DNA of 50,486 bases from a virus. The DNA lies in the IMG/VR virus record IMGVR_UViG_3300033153_005771, positions 1 through 50,486 of that record, one strand, 5' to 3'. Position numbers and translations under genes: made by a program. Position 1 is the first letter of the stretch, and every line of letters starts with the position of its first letter. This document shows, piece by piece, positions 8,993 through 16,492 of the stretch. A model generated the notes under the pieces. The model made no database searches, was not told the origin of the DNA, and worked only from the letters and a program-made list of their open reading frames with translations.

Positions 8993-9023
8993 AGAGCCCT
9001 GGCGCATATGCCGGGGCTCTTTC
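8993..9023 (+). terminator. Hairpin in the structural operon, possible weak terminator
   Basis: An 11-bp stem with one G-T pair: AGAGCCCTGGC at 8993-9003 pairs with GCCGGGGCTCT at 9010-9020 around a 6-base loop, followed by TTC only. The stem is strong but the T-tract is short, so partial termination or an mRNA processing and stability element downstream of the head genes is more likely than a full stop. Confidence 0.5.
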
Positions 9024-9038
9024 GAGAGGCTGGTCTGA

Positions 9039-9458
9039 ATGTCAGATGCCGATGGAACACTTCCGCGCAGGACGTTAAACGCTCTACAGAATCGAAGTCT
9101 GATAGAGTGCCCGAATGCGTCTGGGAAATATGCACGGCGTGTTTCACCCTGCCCTGGCTCAGTCTGGCCATCCCCTCCATCAGGACTTACAACGGGCGGC
9201 TTAATATCCGAGGTTCCCCTTACCACGGGCGCTTGGGCTGCTTTGCCGACAGTTCCACTTACTGGTAGGAATGCAATTTGCATTCAGAACCTAAGCGGTG
9301 AAGCGATCTTGATCAATTACGTCGACACAGTTGGCGTGACGATAGGAATTATGATACCCAACGGTGGGCAGAGATATTATGATATTGGTGACAGCATCAT
9401 TTTATACGGGCGCGCAGTCGCAGGCACTCCCAGTATAATAATCGAGGAAATAGCCTAG
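9039..9458 (+). CDS. Small virion protein, unknown
   Basis: 139 residues. The C-terminal half (CIQNLSGEAILINYVDTVGV ... NGGQRYYDIGDSIILYG) looks like a beta-rich accessory virion domain found on small head or fibre proteins. The N-terminal half is Pro/Ser/Gly rich. The start follows the hairpin at 8993 with a GAGG site. Its stop directly abuts the next ATG. Confidence 0.6.
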   Translation: MSDADGTLPRRTLNALQNRSLIECPNASGKYARRVSPCPGSVWPSPPSGLTTGGLISEVPLTTGAWAALPTVPLTGRNAICIQNLSGEAILINYVDTVGVTIGIMIPNGGQRYYDIGDSIILYGRAVAGTPSIIIEEIA

Positions 9459-9782
9459 ATGCCGGGAATTGGATCGACCAGCGATACCGTTAGTGCGATA
9501 ATCGAGAGGGCAGAAACCCCGACGATTACGAATAAAGCACTCCCCACTGCGGGGGCCGAGGTCACTCATGCTCTCCAGGCTGGCGTTAAGAAAATCGAAT
9601 TTCAAGCACGGGGAGACAGTACGATTAAGTTCAGTTTTGTATCGGGACAGTCAGGAACGAATTATTTCACGCTCCACAAGGGAAGTGGATACGCAATCGA
9701 CGGACTGAAATTGTCAGGGACGACGCTATATGTTCAGGCCAACAAGAACAACGAAATCCTTGAAATTCTCGAATGGGTATAA
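9459..9782 (+). CDS. Small virion protein, unknown
   Basis: 107 residues, starting on the base after the upstream stop. Beta-rich: VKKIEFQARGDSTIKFSF and LKLSGTTLYVQANKNNEILEILEW. The pattern resembles small beta-barrel accessory virion proteins. It is likely translated together with the gene before it. I do not recognise a family. Confidence 0.6.
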   Translation: MPGIGSTSDTVSAIIERAETPTITNKALPTAGAEVTHALQAGVKKIEFQARGDSTIKFSFVSGQSGTNYFTLHKGSGYAIDGLKLSGTTLYVQANKNNEILEILEWV

Positions 9783-9791
9783 GGAGGTATT

Positions 9792-10628
9792 ATGCCAATT
9801 AGCAAAATCAGAATTGACTTCGACCCAACTTCGGTCGATGATCTCGACCGCATCGGAGCGCACCTTCTGGGTCTCCGTGGCGGAAACTCTCAACCAATCG
9901 ATTCCCGCGACAATTCGGGAGTCGAAGAACTCTACGTTCATGACGTGGATGCCAACTCCGAACTCGATGACATCACGGCACTGCTCACGACCATCGATGC
10001 CGATACTGCCGCCATTCTGCTCGAGGTCGAGGCACTGTCCCATGCCGAAGATTCGGCGGCGGGCTCTGGCGATATGGGCCTCATGGCTCTGGCCGTGAGG
10101 AACGACTCCGAGGGGAGCCTCGTCGATACCGATGGCGACTATGGGGCGCTCCAATTGGATGCGGTCGGACGTCTTCGCGTTATCGCTGACATCGATCTTT
10201 CGAGCAACGTGGCAGATGATGATGAGTCCACTGAGAATCCGATTCTCACCGGTGGTGTGGCGCACGATGCTGCATCCGCACTCGGGGCACTCTCCGACGA
10301 TGGCGACAAAATGCACATCCTCGGCGACCTCTACCGCCGGCAATTCGTCAACGATGCATTCAACATCGCACTGAAGAACACGGCTGCAGTAGTCGGCACA
10401 GATGCCGCTGAAGTTGCCGCAGCACCATTGGCCGGAAGGCTCGCGGTCGAAATCGCCAATTTCGGTGACAAGACTGTCTACGTCGGGTTCGACAACACCG
10501 TCACCGTGGCAAACGGATATCCGATTCCGAAGAACGCTTCGATGTATCTTCGCGCAGGCGAGCCGGTCGACATCTGGATGATCTCCGGAACGGCGGCCCA
10601 GGACGTGAGGCTGCTCGAGGCAGCGTAA
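9792..10628 (+). CDS. Structural protein of the environmental-phage fibre/decoration type
   Basis: 278 residues with an ideal GGAGG site 5 bases before the ATG. The region AEDSAAGSGDMGLMALAVRNDS followed by DGDYGALQLDAVGRLRV is a motif I recognise from structural proteins of many environmental phages. The C-terminus (VYVGFDNTVTVANGYPIPK ... LRAGEPVDIWMIS) looks like a beta-rich surface domain. The exact place in the virion is unknown. Confidence 0.65.
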   Translation: MPISKIRIDFDPTSVDDLDRIGAHLLGLRGGNSQPIDSRDNSGVEELYVHDVDANSELDDITALLTTIDADTAAILLEVEALSHAEDSAAGSGDMGLMALAVRNDSEGSLVDTDGDYGALQLDAVGRLRVIADIDLSSNVADDDESTENPILTGGVAHDAASALGALSDDGDKMHILGDLYRRQFVNDAFNIALKNTAAVVGTDAAEVAAAPLAGRLAVEIANFGDKTVYVGFDNTVTVANGYPIPKNASMYLRAGEPVDIWMISGTAAQDVRLLEAA

Positions 10629-10657
10629 AACACAAGACCATGTAGGATTTCAAAGCA

Positions 10658-10930
10658 ATGCAAGTCAAGCCGTACGATACAGACGCGATAGACCAGATGG
10701 TTAAGATCGTTAAGAGAGCCCGATTCCTGGAGATGGATGGCGAGGAATGCCTTGGACTCGCTCAGGCACTCGCCCGTCTCCTCGATCTGAAGGGCAGGAT
10801 ACAGCAGGAGCTTTCCAAGCCACCTCCGTCACCGGTCAAGACTCGCAAGAGAGCGCCGAGTAAGCCGAAGCCGGGGAAAAGCATCATCAAGCCAGTTCCG
10901 AAGAAACCGACAGGAGACGCACCAAAGTGA
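10658..10930 (+). CDS. Small protein with basic Pro/Lys-rich tail
   Basis: 90 residues. A helical N-terminal part (MVKIVKRARFLEMDGEECLG) is followed from residue about 50 by an almost pure K/P/S/R tail (PPPSPVKTRKRAPSKPKPGK) likely to be disordered and able to bind DNA or an acidic surface. It overlaps the next gene through GTGA. No family recognised. Confidence 0.6.
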   Translation: MQVKPYDTDAIDQMVKIVKRARFLEMDGEECLGLAQALARLLDLKGRIQQELSKPPPSPVKTRKRAPSKPKPGKSIIKPVPKKPTGDAPK

Positions 10931-12150
10931 AAGGAACTATATTCAAACTGATTTCCATATTATCCCTCGTGTTCGTAATCGCATGGGATAATAGGTCAGT
11001 CATCATCGATGGCGGATCGGATGAAACGTCAATCGGCAATACGCTCGACAGGCTCCATGTCCAATGCAAAATCAGAGGGCGGGACGGGTTCCATGATGTT
11101 GATGTCATCAATGACGGGGGCGTGCGGAAATTAGCAGTCCTCGCAACCACAATTGTTGAGCAGATTTTCGGACAGCCGGCAAGCGCTGCCGGATTTTTCT
11201 ATATCGGCGCAACGGCCGAGGATGCCGATGGGGTTGGCTCGGTAAATTCGAATGTCCGTGTAGAGATTCCTGCCGCAGTATCACCGCTCGATGACGACTA
11301 CCCAGCCGTTGACGTGTATACCAGCGTGACTGCCGCGATTGTGAATAACACGAATCCAGAACGGGCGCTGGCAACACAGATATGCATCAATCTGAATTCA
11401 GATCCGGATTTCAGGCTGGCATGGCGCTGCGATGTTTTGAAGAATCATTCTGGCGTTTTCATTGAGGCAAGGATATTCAACGAATTCGGCGAGCGCACGA
11501 CATGGACGGTGACTGCCGGCGGAGATACCGTCATCAATCAGGCGACTGACAATATCACCAGGGCCGGCTCAAGCACGCAGCTAGTTCGATCGCCAGATGA
11601 TAAACGCATCGGAGTGCTCAATATCGAGGGAAGCGTCAGCGTTACCCCTGGTTCCCTGAGCGATCAGTACGAAGCACATCTGATGACGAATGCCAATAGC
11701 GATGACATGCACATCGACGGCAGCTCGGCGCAACAGTCATTTTGGATTCATTGCGACGATGATTTTGATCAATTCGTTACGGAGATCAGAATCTATTGTA
11801 CCGATAATGGGATTAAGACAACACTATTCTGCGCAGCCCCTGCGGCCACGAATGGACTGCTGGTCAATATCAAATCTGACGGGGAGGCTACACAATTCAC
11901 TGATCATCCTATCATGGATTCTGGAGACTTCCTTTTTCATGTCTCTGTTCCTGTCTCGAACTTTCGCATGGACTTCAATCCTGCCACTGACATTTTGATC
12001 GGTGCGAGATCATATCCAAATCCATTCCCAATCAGGAAATGCGGCTCAAGCATAAACGGTGACGATTTCATACAGGCAATTGTGCGAGACAACTTCTCAT
12101 CCATCCAGAAACTGCATATGATTGTGCGCGGATTCAAGAGGGAACCATAA
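10927..12150 (+). CDS. Virion-region protein with N-terminal hydrophobic segment, unknown
   Basis: 407 residues from GTG at 10927, which overlaps the upstream stop. Residues 1-21 (MKGTIFKLISILSLVFVIAW) form a typical type II signal or membrane anchor, unusual for a virion gene. The rest is beta-rich with many Asp and Asn (e.g. DDDYPAVDVYTSVTAAIVNN). It may be an exported or membrane-tethered virion-associated protein; alternatively, translation starts further in and the hydrophobic segment is not made. Start choice rests on the tight coupling. Confidence 0.6.
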   Translation: MKGTIFKLISILSLVFVIAWDNRSVIIDGGSDETSIGNTLDRLHVQCKIRGRDGFHDVDVINDGGVRKLAVLATTIVEQIFGQPASAAGFFYIGATAEDADGVGSVNSNVRVEIPAAVSPLDDDYPAVDVYTSVTAAIVNNTNPERALATQICINLNSDPDFRLAWRCDVLKNHSGVFIEARIFNEFGERTTWTVTAGGDTVINQATDNITRAGSSTQLVRSPDDKRIGVLNIEGSVSVTPGSLSDQYEAHLMTNANSDDMHIDGSSAQQSFWIHCDDDFDQFVTEIRIYCTDNGIKTTLFCAAPAATNGLLVNIKSDGEATQFTDHPIMDSGDFLFHVSVPVSNFRMDFNPATDILIGARSYPNPFPIRKCGSSINGDDFIQAIVRDNFSSIQKLHMIVRGFKREP

Positions 12151-12473
12151 TGGAATCGATTCGGCTCTATATAGAAGTGCCTGCGAATGACATAAAAGAT
12201 GACGATTACACCCCTGGTGATGGTGTCGACGTGAATATCACCAAGTTCGTGGCGTCTGGAATCTTCTGCTCGAGCATGGTCAAGATAGAATTCTTCTGGG
12301 ATACTGAATTGATTTTCGTGGCACACGGCTCAGTCGTTGAGGAATACATCAGGGGCGGAAACTATCGTGCACTCAGGACAGTCACCGGGGATGGGTCGAA
12401 AAAACTGAAAGTCCTTTTGTCAAATGACACCGACTCGCCAGAGACTATCGGCGGATCGATGTATTGGGAGTGA
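12150..12473 (+). CDS. Small beta-rich structural protein (paralogue 1)
   Basis: 107 residues; its ATG shares one base with the upstream stop. The C-terminal half contains VTGDGSKKLKVLLSND, matched by the next gene's YLGDGSKRFKVEIATT at the same relative place, so the two look like a tandem duplication. No family recognised; position suggests a minor virion protein. Confidence 0.6.
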   Translation: MESIRLYIEVPANDIKDDDYTPGDGVDVNITKFVASGIFCSSMVKIEFFWDTELIFVAHGSVVEEYIRGGNYRALRTVTGDGSKKLKVLLSNDTDSPETIGGSMYWE

Positions 12474-12474
12474 T

Positions 12475-12786
12475 ATGTCTAATGTCTCGATTGTAAAACA
12501 TGAGGATATCCAAAGCGGAAGCCCGAAGGAGTATGAGCTGCAGCCAACTCCTGACGGGAAAAGCGCACTACTAGAGCGCATCGGCATCACGCCTCTTCAT
12601 GGCGAGCTAATCAGCTTGGTGATATCATATGACGGAGATGTCATTAGATCGATTTGTACAGACATGACTCAGGAATTGGCGATCAACATCGCTTATCTCG
12701 GCGATGGCTCGAAGCGATTCAAAGTCGAAATAGCAACTACGGCAAATCAAGCCTATACAGCATGGCTCGACGCGAAAGTGATTTGA
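12475..12786 (+). CDS. Small beta-rich structural protein (paralogue 2)
   Basis: 103 residues from ATG 12475, preferred because GGGAG lies just upstream and the gene before it ends at 12473. It shares with its neighbour the layout of an N-terminal domain with LISLVISYDGDVIRS and the segment GDGSKRFKV near the C-terminus. Likely a duplicated minor virion protein. Its stop overlaps the next start (TGATG). Confidence 0.6.
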   Translation: MSNVSIVKHEDIQSGSPKEYELQPTPDGKSALLERIGITPLHGELISLVISYDGDVIRSICTDMTQELAINIAYLGDGSKRFKVEIATTANQAYTAWLDAKVI

Positions 12787-13025
12787 TGGCAGAGATGAAT
12801 CATACCCCAATTGCATGCAAAGACTACGATGTCATGGCATGGCTATGGGAGGTCAAAGGCATCGAGCATATCGAGGACTCGGGGCGCAAGATACGCAAGG
12901 GTTTGATGGAGTATCAGTACGACATTGACGGCGATGAGTGGGTCAGGCTGAGGGCAGAGTACACCAAGACGAAATATCCTCAGTTCCTTCACCGCATGAA
13001 GCTATTGAAAGACCCGTCATTCTAA
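12786..13025 (+). CDS. Small protein, unknown
   Basis: 79 residues from ATG 12786, which overlaps the upstream stop; a longer frame exists but would lie inside that gene. Helical and charged, with WLWEVKGIEHIEDSGRKIRK and a basic C-terminus. No motif recognised. Its co-transcription with structural genes suggests a virion assembly role. Confidence 0.55.
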   Translation: MAEMNHTPIACKDYDVMAWLWEVKGIEHIEDSGRKIRKGLMEYQYDIDGDEWVRLRAEYTKTKYPQFLHRMKLLKDPSF

Positions 13026-13035
13026 GGAGTGGGCG

Positions 13036-13875
13036 ATGATTCATAATCAACGAGTGTTCTTCTCCGACGATGGCACGCTGATCGATATCAGCAAGCAGGT
13101 GAATACCTTTCGCGCCGATACGGTCACGATTCCATACGTGGCCGGCGAGGACTACATATTCATCGGGTCCGATATGCCCTTCAATCACAAATATATCGAC
13201 ATCGACACGCCGAATGATCAAGCGGCGGTCCCATCTGTTGACATCTGGTTTTCGAATGATTGGGAGTCCGCAGTCGACCTCATCGACAGGACCGATGATG
13301 CGGGCGTGGCCCTGGCGCAGTCTGGAATCCTCCAATGGACGACAGAGGACGAGAAGGGATGGGACAGAGAGGAAGACTCGGAGGATGTGACGGGGCTTTC
13401 TGGCACCGTTATTCACGGCATGTACTGGATTCGGATTTCATTCAGTGCATCACTCGCTGCGGGATTGAAAATCAACTACATCGGGCACAAGTTCTCCGAT
13501 GATGGCGAACTATACTCTCATTATCGGGACCTGGACAACGCGACTCTGAAGGCGGCAATCGAGGCGGGGAAAACAGATTGGCTCGAGGAGCATCTCACGG
13601 CTGCTGAGATCATCGTGAGGGACATGAAGCGCCGGCAATTGATCAAGTCAGCATCTCAGATTCTCGATTACGAGCTACTGGTCGAGCCCTCGGTTCATAA
13701 AGTGGCAGAGATCGTATACCGTTCGATGGGCCGGGGATATATCGAGGCTCGCAAACTGGCAGCAACCGATTATTCGAACGCAATGAACATCAAGAACTTC
13801 AACGTCGATAAGAACAAGGACGCGAGCCTGAGCGATGCTGAGCGCAGGATATCAACGTCCTTCATGACGAGGTAA
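13036..13875 (+). CDS. Putative head-tail adaptor or structural protein
   Basis: 279 residues with AAGGAG upstream. The N-terminal 130 residues are beta-rich (NTFRADTVTIPYVAGEDYIF ... VDIWFSNDW). The C-terminal half is helical (NATLKAAIEAGKTDWLEEH ... SDAERRISTSFMTR). It sits just before the tail terminator-like gene, where adaptor or stopper proteins lie. No diagnostic motif seen, so the role is inferred from place. Confidence 0.5.
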   Translation: MIHNQRVFFSDDGTLIDISKQVNTFRADTVTIPYVAGEDYIFIGSDMPFNHKYIDIDTPNDQAAVPSVDIWFSNDWESAVDLIDRTDDAGVALAQSGILQWTTEDEKGWDREEDSEDVTGLSGTVIHGMYWIRISFSASLAAGLKINYIGHKFSDDGELYSHYRDLDNATLKAAIEAGKTDWLEEHLTAAEIIVRDMKRRQLIKSASQILDYELLVEPSVHKVAEIVYRSMGRGYIEARKLAATDYSNAMNIKNFNVDKNKDASLSDAERRISTSFMTR

Positions 13876-13879
13876 GTAC

Positions 13880-14341
13880 GTGGCTGAGAAGATCAACCTG
13901 GTATATGACGAACTGATTTCAGTCATCGGGACTGCCCTCGGATCGGACTATGTCGAACTTCCAGATCCCGACGAGATCACGAACAACCCGGAAATATACC
14001 TGGTGAATGGGTTCGGTATCGGCTTTGGGCCCGGAGAGGATACGCTCAAGAATATGTGCCAAAAGGCATTGATGGACAGGGTATATCCCGTGCTCCTGGT
14101 GAATAAGGTCCTCGCCACTGATACGAATACTGACGGCCGGAAGGTCCAGAAAAAGAAACTGACAGCCGATTTGTGGAAGATTCAGAACGCCCTCGTCGAT
14201 GACTTTTCCTTGAATGGAAAGGCGGCCCTTGCCCAGTATCTGAGCGACAGCGGCGTTGAATACGAGGATACAGAGGACAGGGGCGACTATTACTTTATGG
14301 CTATCGCAATTGGAGTTAATTTCATCGAAAATTTTGGATGA
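13880..14341 (+). CDS. Tail terminator-like protein
   Basis: 153 residues from a GTG start. The pattern LVYDELISVIGTALGSDY, then VELPDPDEITNNPEIYLVNGFGIGFGPG and a conserved aromatic C-terminus fits siphovirus tail terminators (gpU-like), which cap the tail tube before joining to the head. It lies directly upstream of the tail tube gene, the usual order. Confidence 0.65.
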   Translation: MAEKINLVYDELISVIGTALGSDYVELPDPDEITNNPEIYLVNGFGIGFGPGEDTLKNMCQKALMDRVYPVLLVNKVLATDTNTDGRKVQKKKLTADLWKIQNALVDDFSLNGKAALAQYLSDSGVEYEDTEDRGDYYFMAIAIGVNFIENFG

Positions 14342-14356
14342 TAAAGGAGTTATATC

Positions 14357-15871
14357 ATGGCTGAGCAAACACGGAATTCGGTGCTCGCGATTATGGAGGA
14401 AGTGGACGAAGGGACGCCGGTAAAGCCGACAGTGCCGACTGATTTCGTTGCTCTCCAGGATGGCGCGGACATGGCAGCAAACATCGAACCCCTCGAAAAC
14501 GCCGAACTGAAGGCGAGCCTTGGCAAGTCCAAGGCTATTCTAGGGCTCGAGTCGCCGACGTTCACGATGTCTCATTACCTGAGGCATTCCGGAGTAGAGG
14601 GACAGGCCCCGGACTACAATCTGTTCCTGAAGGCTGCATTCGGAAATGAAGTGATCGAGGCAGCGGAATTCAATACCATCGTCGGATCAACCGTTTCGGC
14701 CGTCAACGTCGATGCCGGTGAAGGTCCTGAATACGAACGAGGCCAAGCCCTGCTCGTCAAGGACCCTGTGAACGGGTATTCCATCAGGCCGATCAAGTCG
14801 GTTGCCGGAGATGTCCTGACGCCGGGCTTCAATCTGCCAGTCGCGCCAGGCATCGGAGTTGACCTCGGGAAGAGCGTGACATACACACCAGCAAACGCCG
14901 ATCACATCACGCTTTCCATCTGGCATTACCTGTCTAACGCAGGTGCCATCGAATTGATGGCCGGCTCTCGTGTGACGGAACTCGGAATCGAGTTTGCGGC
15001 CGGCCAATTGATCAACATGTCCATGTCCTGCGAGGGAATTCAGTATTATTGGAATCCCATCGTGATCGATGCAACGAATAAGTTCATGGACTTCGACGAT
15101 GGCGGTGGCGAGGAGAACGTATTCGTCGCCGAGAAGACATACAAAGACCCCACCGATCTTGCCGCAGCACTACAGACGGCCATGGACGGTGCGACGGCCG
15201 ACAACATCACCGTTGTGTATGACAGCGACACCGGGAAGTTCGTGACCACATCGGATGGCGGAACGTTCGAACTCCTCTGGAAAACGGGCGTCAAGGGCTC
15301 GGACAATACCGATACGCACATCGGAACCCTGCTTGGCTTCGACGATGCTGCCGATGATACCGGGGCGCTCACATACACGAGCGACACGGCCCAAGACTGG
15401 TCAGCACCGGCCACACCGTCGACCGATGACTCTGACCCGCTCGCAGCGAAGAACAACTCAGCCCTCATCGGAGATGCCGACGACAATACGTGCTTCGAAG
15501 CATCCACGGTATCGGTTGCCATGGGCACGCCCAAGACCGACATCAATAGCGTTTGCGCAGAGACAGGGAAATCCGGTTCTGTCATCACAGAGCGCACGAA
15601 CACGGTGACCATCACTGCCCTGCTCGAGCGGCATGAATCCGAGAGATTCAGGAAGTTCCGCCAGAACGAAGAAACCAGTTTCATGTATGCATTCGGCCCG
15701 AAGGTCGGGGGGAACTGGGTCGCAGGGAAATCAGGATGTCTGTACCTGCCGACATGTACCATCACGAGCTACGATGCAGTCGATCAAGATGGACTGCTCG
15801 CGGTCACGATCATCCTGACCGCATTTGTCAATGCCGATAACGAGGGCGAGGTCTACCTCTCCTTCGTTTGA
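14357..15871 (+). CDS. Major tail tube protein with inserted domain
   Basis: 504 residues, long for a tail tube protein. The N-terminus (MAEQTRNSVLAIMEEVDEGTP ... LQDGADMAANIEPLENAELK) and C-terminus (CTITSYDAVDQDGLLAVTIILTAF) are of the usual tube type. Residues about 258-350 form an extra domain (TDLAAALQTAMDG ... TGKFVTTSDGGTFELLW ... GTLLGFDDAADDTGAL), which recurs in the product of 19462-20598. Such inserts usually decorate the tube surface. The gene is preceded by a strong AAGGAG. Confidence 0.8.
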   Translation: MAEQTRNSVLAIMEEVDEGTPVKPTVPTDFVALQDGADMAANIEPLENAELKASLGKSKAILGLESPTFTMSHYLRHSGVEGQAPDYNLFLKAAFGNEVIEAAEFNTIVGSTVSAVNVDAGEGPEYERGQALLVKDPVNGYSIRPIKSVAGDVLTPGFNLPVAPGIGVDLGKSVTYTPANADHITLSIWHYLSNAGAIELMAGSRVTELGIEFAAGQLINMSMSCEGIQYYWNPIVIDATNKFMDFDDGGGEENVFVAEKTYKDPTDLAAALQTAMDGATADNITVVYDSDTGKFVTTSDGGTFELLWKTGVKGSDNTDTHIGTLLGFDDAADDTGALTYTSDTAQDWSAPATPSTDDSDPLAAKNNSALIGDADDNTCFEASTVSVAMGTPKTDINSVCAETGKSGSVITERTNTVTITALLERHESERFRKFRQNEETSFMYAFGPKVGGNWVAGKSGCLYLPTCTITSYDAVDQDGLLAVTIILTAFVNADNEGEVYLSFV

Positions 15872-15906
15872 TCAAGATTGATTCCGGGGTCATCCGTGGC
15901 CCCACC

Positions 15907-15930
15907 GTTCAAGTTCACGTTCAAGTTCTA
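15907..15930 (+). repeat. Tandem 12-bp repeat in the leader of the tail chaperone gene
   Basis: Two copies of GTTCAAGTTCWM (GTTCAAGTTCAC, GTTCAAGTTCTA) followed by a partial GTTCC, inside the 87-base gap between the tail tube stop and the chaperone start. It may act in the mRNA leader; nothing else is visible in the gap. Confidence 0.6.
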
Positions 15931-15958
15931 GTTCCATTATTTTCATCGGAGAAATGAC

Positions 15959-16330
15959 ATGCTACACAAAGTCAAGATCACAGGACCTCTCTCTGGAACG
16001 GTCGAGGTGGATGTTCCGAACTACATGGCACGGATTCAGGCAATCGAGGAATTGGATATCACTGTCAAGGATGCGGAGGCCGCTGGTGCCACCAAATTCG
16101 AGAAAGCGAAGAAGGTCTTTGACTATATGAAGAGGTGCATAAAGTCAGTCGATCTGAAGACCCCGGAAGGTGCGAGGGTCGATAACTTCGATGACATCGG
16201 CTGCTTCATCGAGGGAAAGCAAGTGATCGAGCAGTTGCAGACCGTGTGCCTCCAGGGGATACAGTTGGGGGAAGCCTCAAAGCGGCAATCAGGAAAGAGG
16301 TCTTCGGGGCGTACCACGCGAAAGTCGTAG
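15959..16330 (+). CDS. Tail assembly chaperone (G-like)
   Basis: 123 residues between the tail tube and tape measure genes, the fixed place of siphovirus tail chaperones. The folded part ends near LQTVCLQGIQLGE; the last 20 residues are a basic, low-information tail, as expected when the frame runs past a frameshift site. The product would coat the tape measure during tail growth. The 0-frame overlaps the next frame by up to 136 bases (from 16195). Confidence 0.75.
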   Translation: MLHKVKITGPLSGTVEVDVPNYMARIQAIEELDITVKDAEAAGATKFEKAKKVFDYMKRCIKSVDLKTPEGARVDNFDDIGCFIEGKQVIEQLQTVCLQGIQLGEASKRQSGKRSSGRTTRKS

Positions 16331-16491
16331 ATGGTCCCCACGTTGCCGCTTATATGCAAAGGAAACGGGTCATCGAACTCGGCCAGCGATACGAGATGAC
16401 CGATATAGAGTGGAAAATCCATATCTATATTGACAACGAGATCGAACGGCTGAGGAAGATGGACCCGAAGAATAAGAAGAAGGGAAAGTAA
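16246..16491 (+). CDS. Tail assembly chaperone frameshift extension (GT-like, T part)
   Basis: This frame is open from 16195 and lies in -1 relative to the chaperone gene. It encodes SLKAAIRKEVFGAYHAKVV ... IYIDNEIERLRKMDPKNKKKGK. It is most likely expressed as the C-terminal part of a -1 frameshift fusion, as in lambda G/GT, rather than from its own ATG at 16246, which has no evident ribosome site. The predicted join is at 16265-16273. Confidence 0.65.
   Translation: MPPGDTVGGSLKAAIRKEVFGAYHAKVVDGPHVAAYMQRKRVIELGQRYEMTDIEWKIHIYIDNEIERLRKMDPKNKKKGK
16265..16273 (+). other. Candidate -1 ribosomal slippery site
   Basis: Zero-frame codons TTG GGG GAA contain five Gs at 16267-16271. A -1 slip re-pairs the GGG codon perfectly and moves reading into the open frame that ends at 16491. 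The A-site codon GAA would re-pair as GGA with a mismatch, so this is not a textbook XXXYYYZ heptamer, and CAG GGG at 16253-16258 is the alternative site. Confidence 0.5.
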
Positions 16492-16492
16492 C

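Noticed and set aside
15046-15765. 239-codon antisense frame inside the tail tube gene
   Set aside because: Shadow frame; Ser/Val-rich complement of an Asp/Thr/Gly-rich gene, no start signals.
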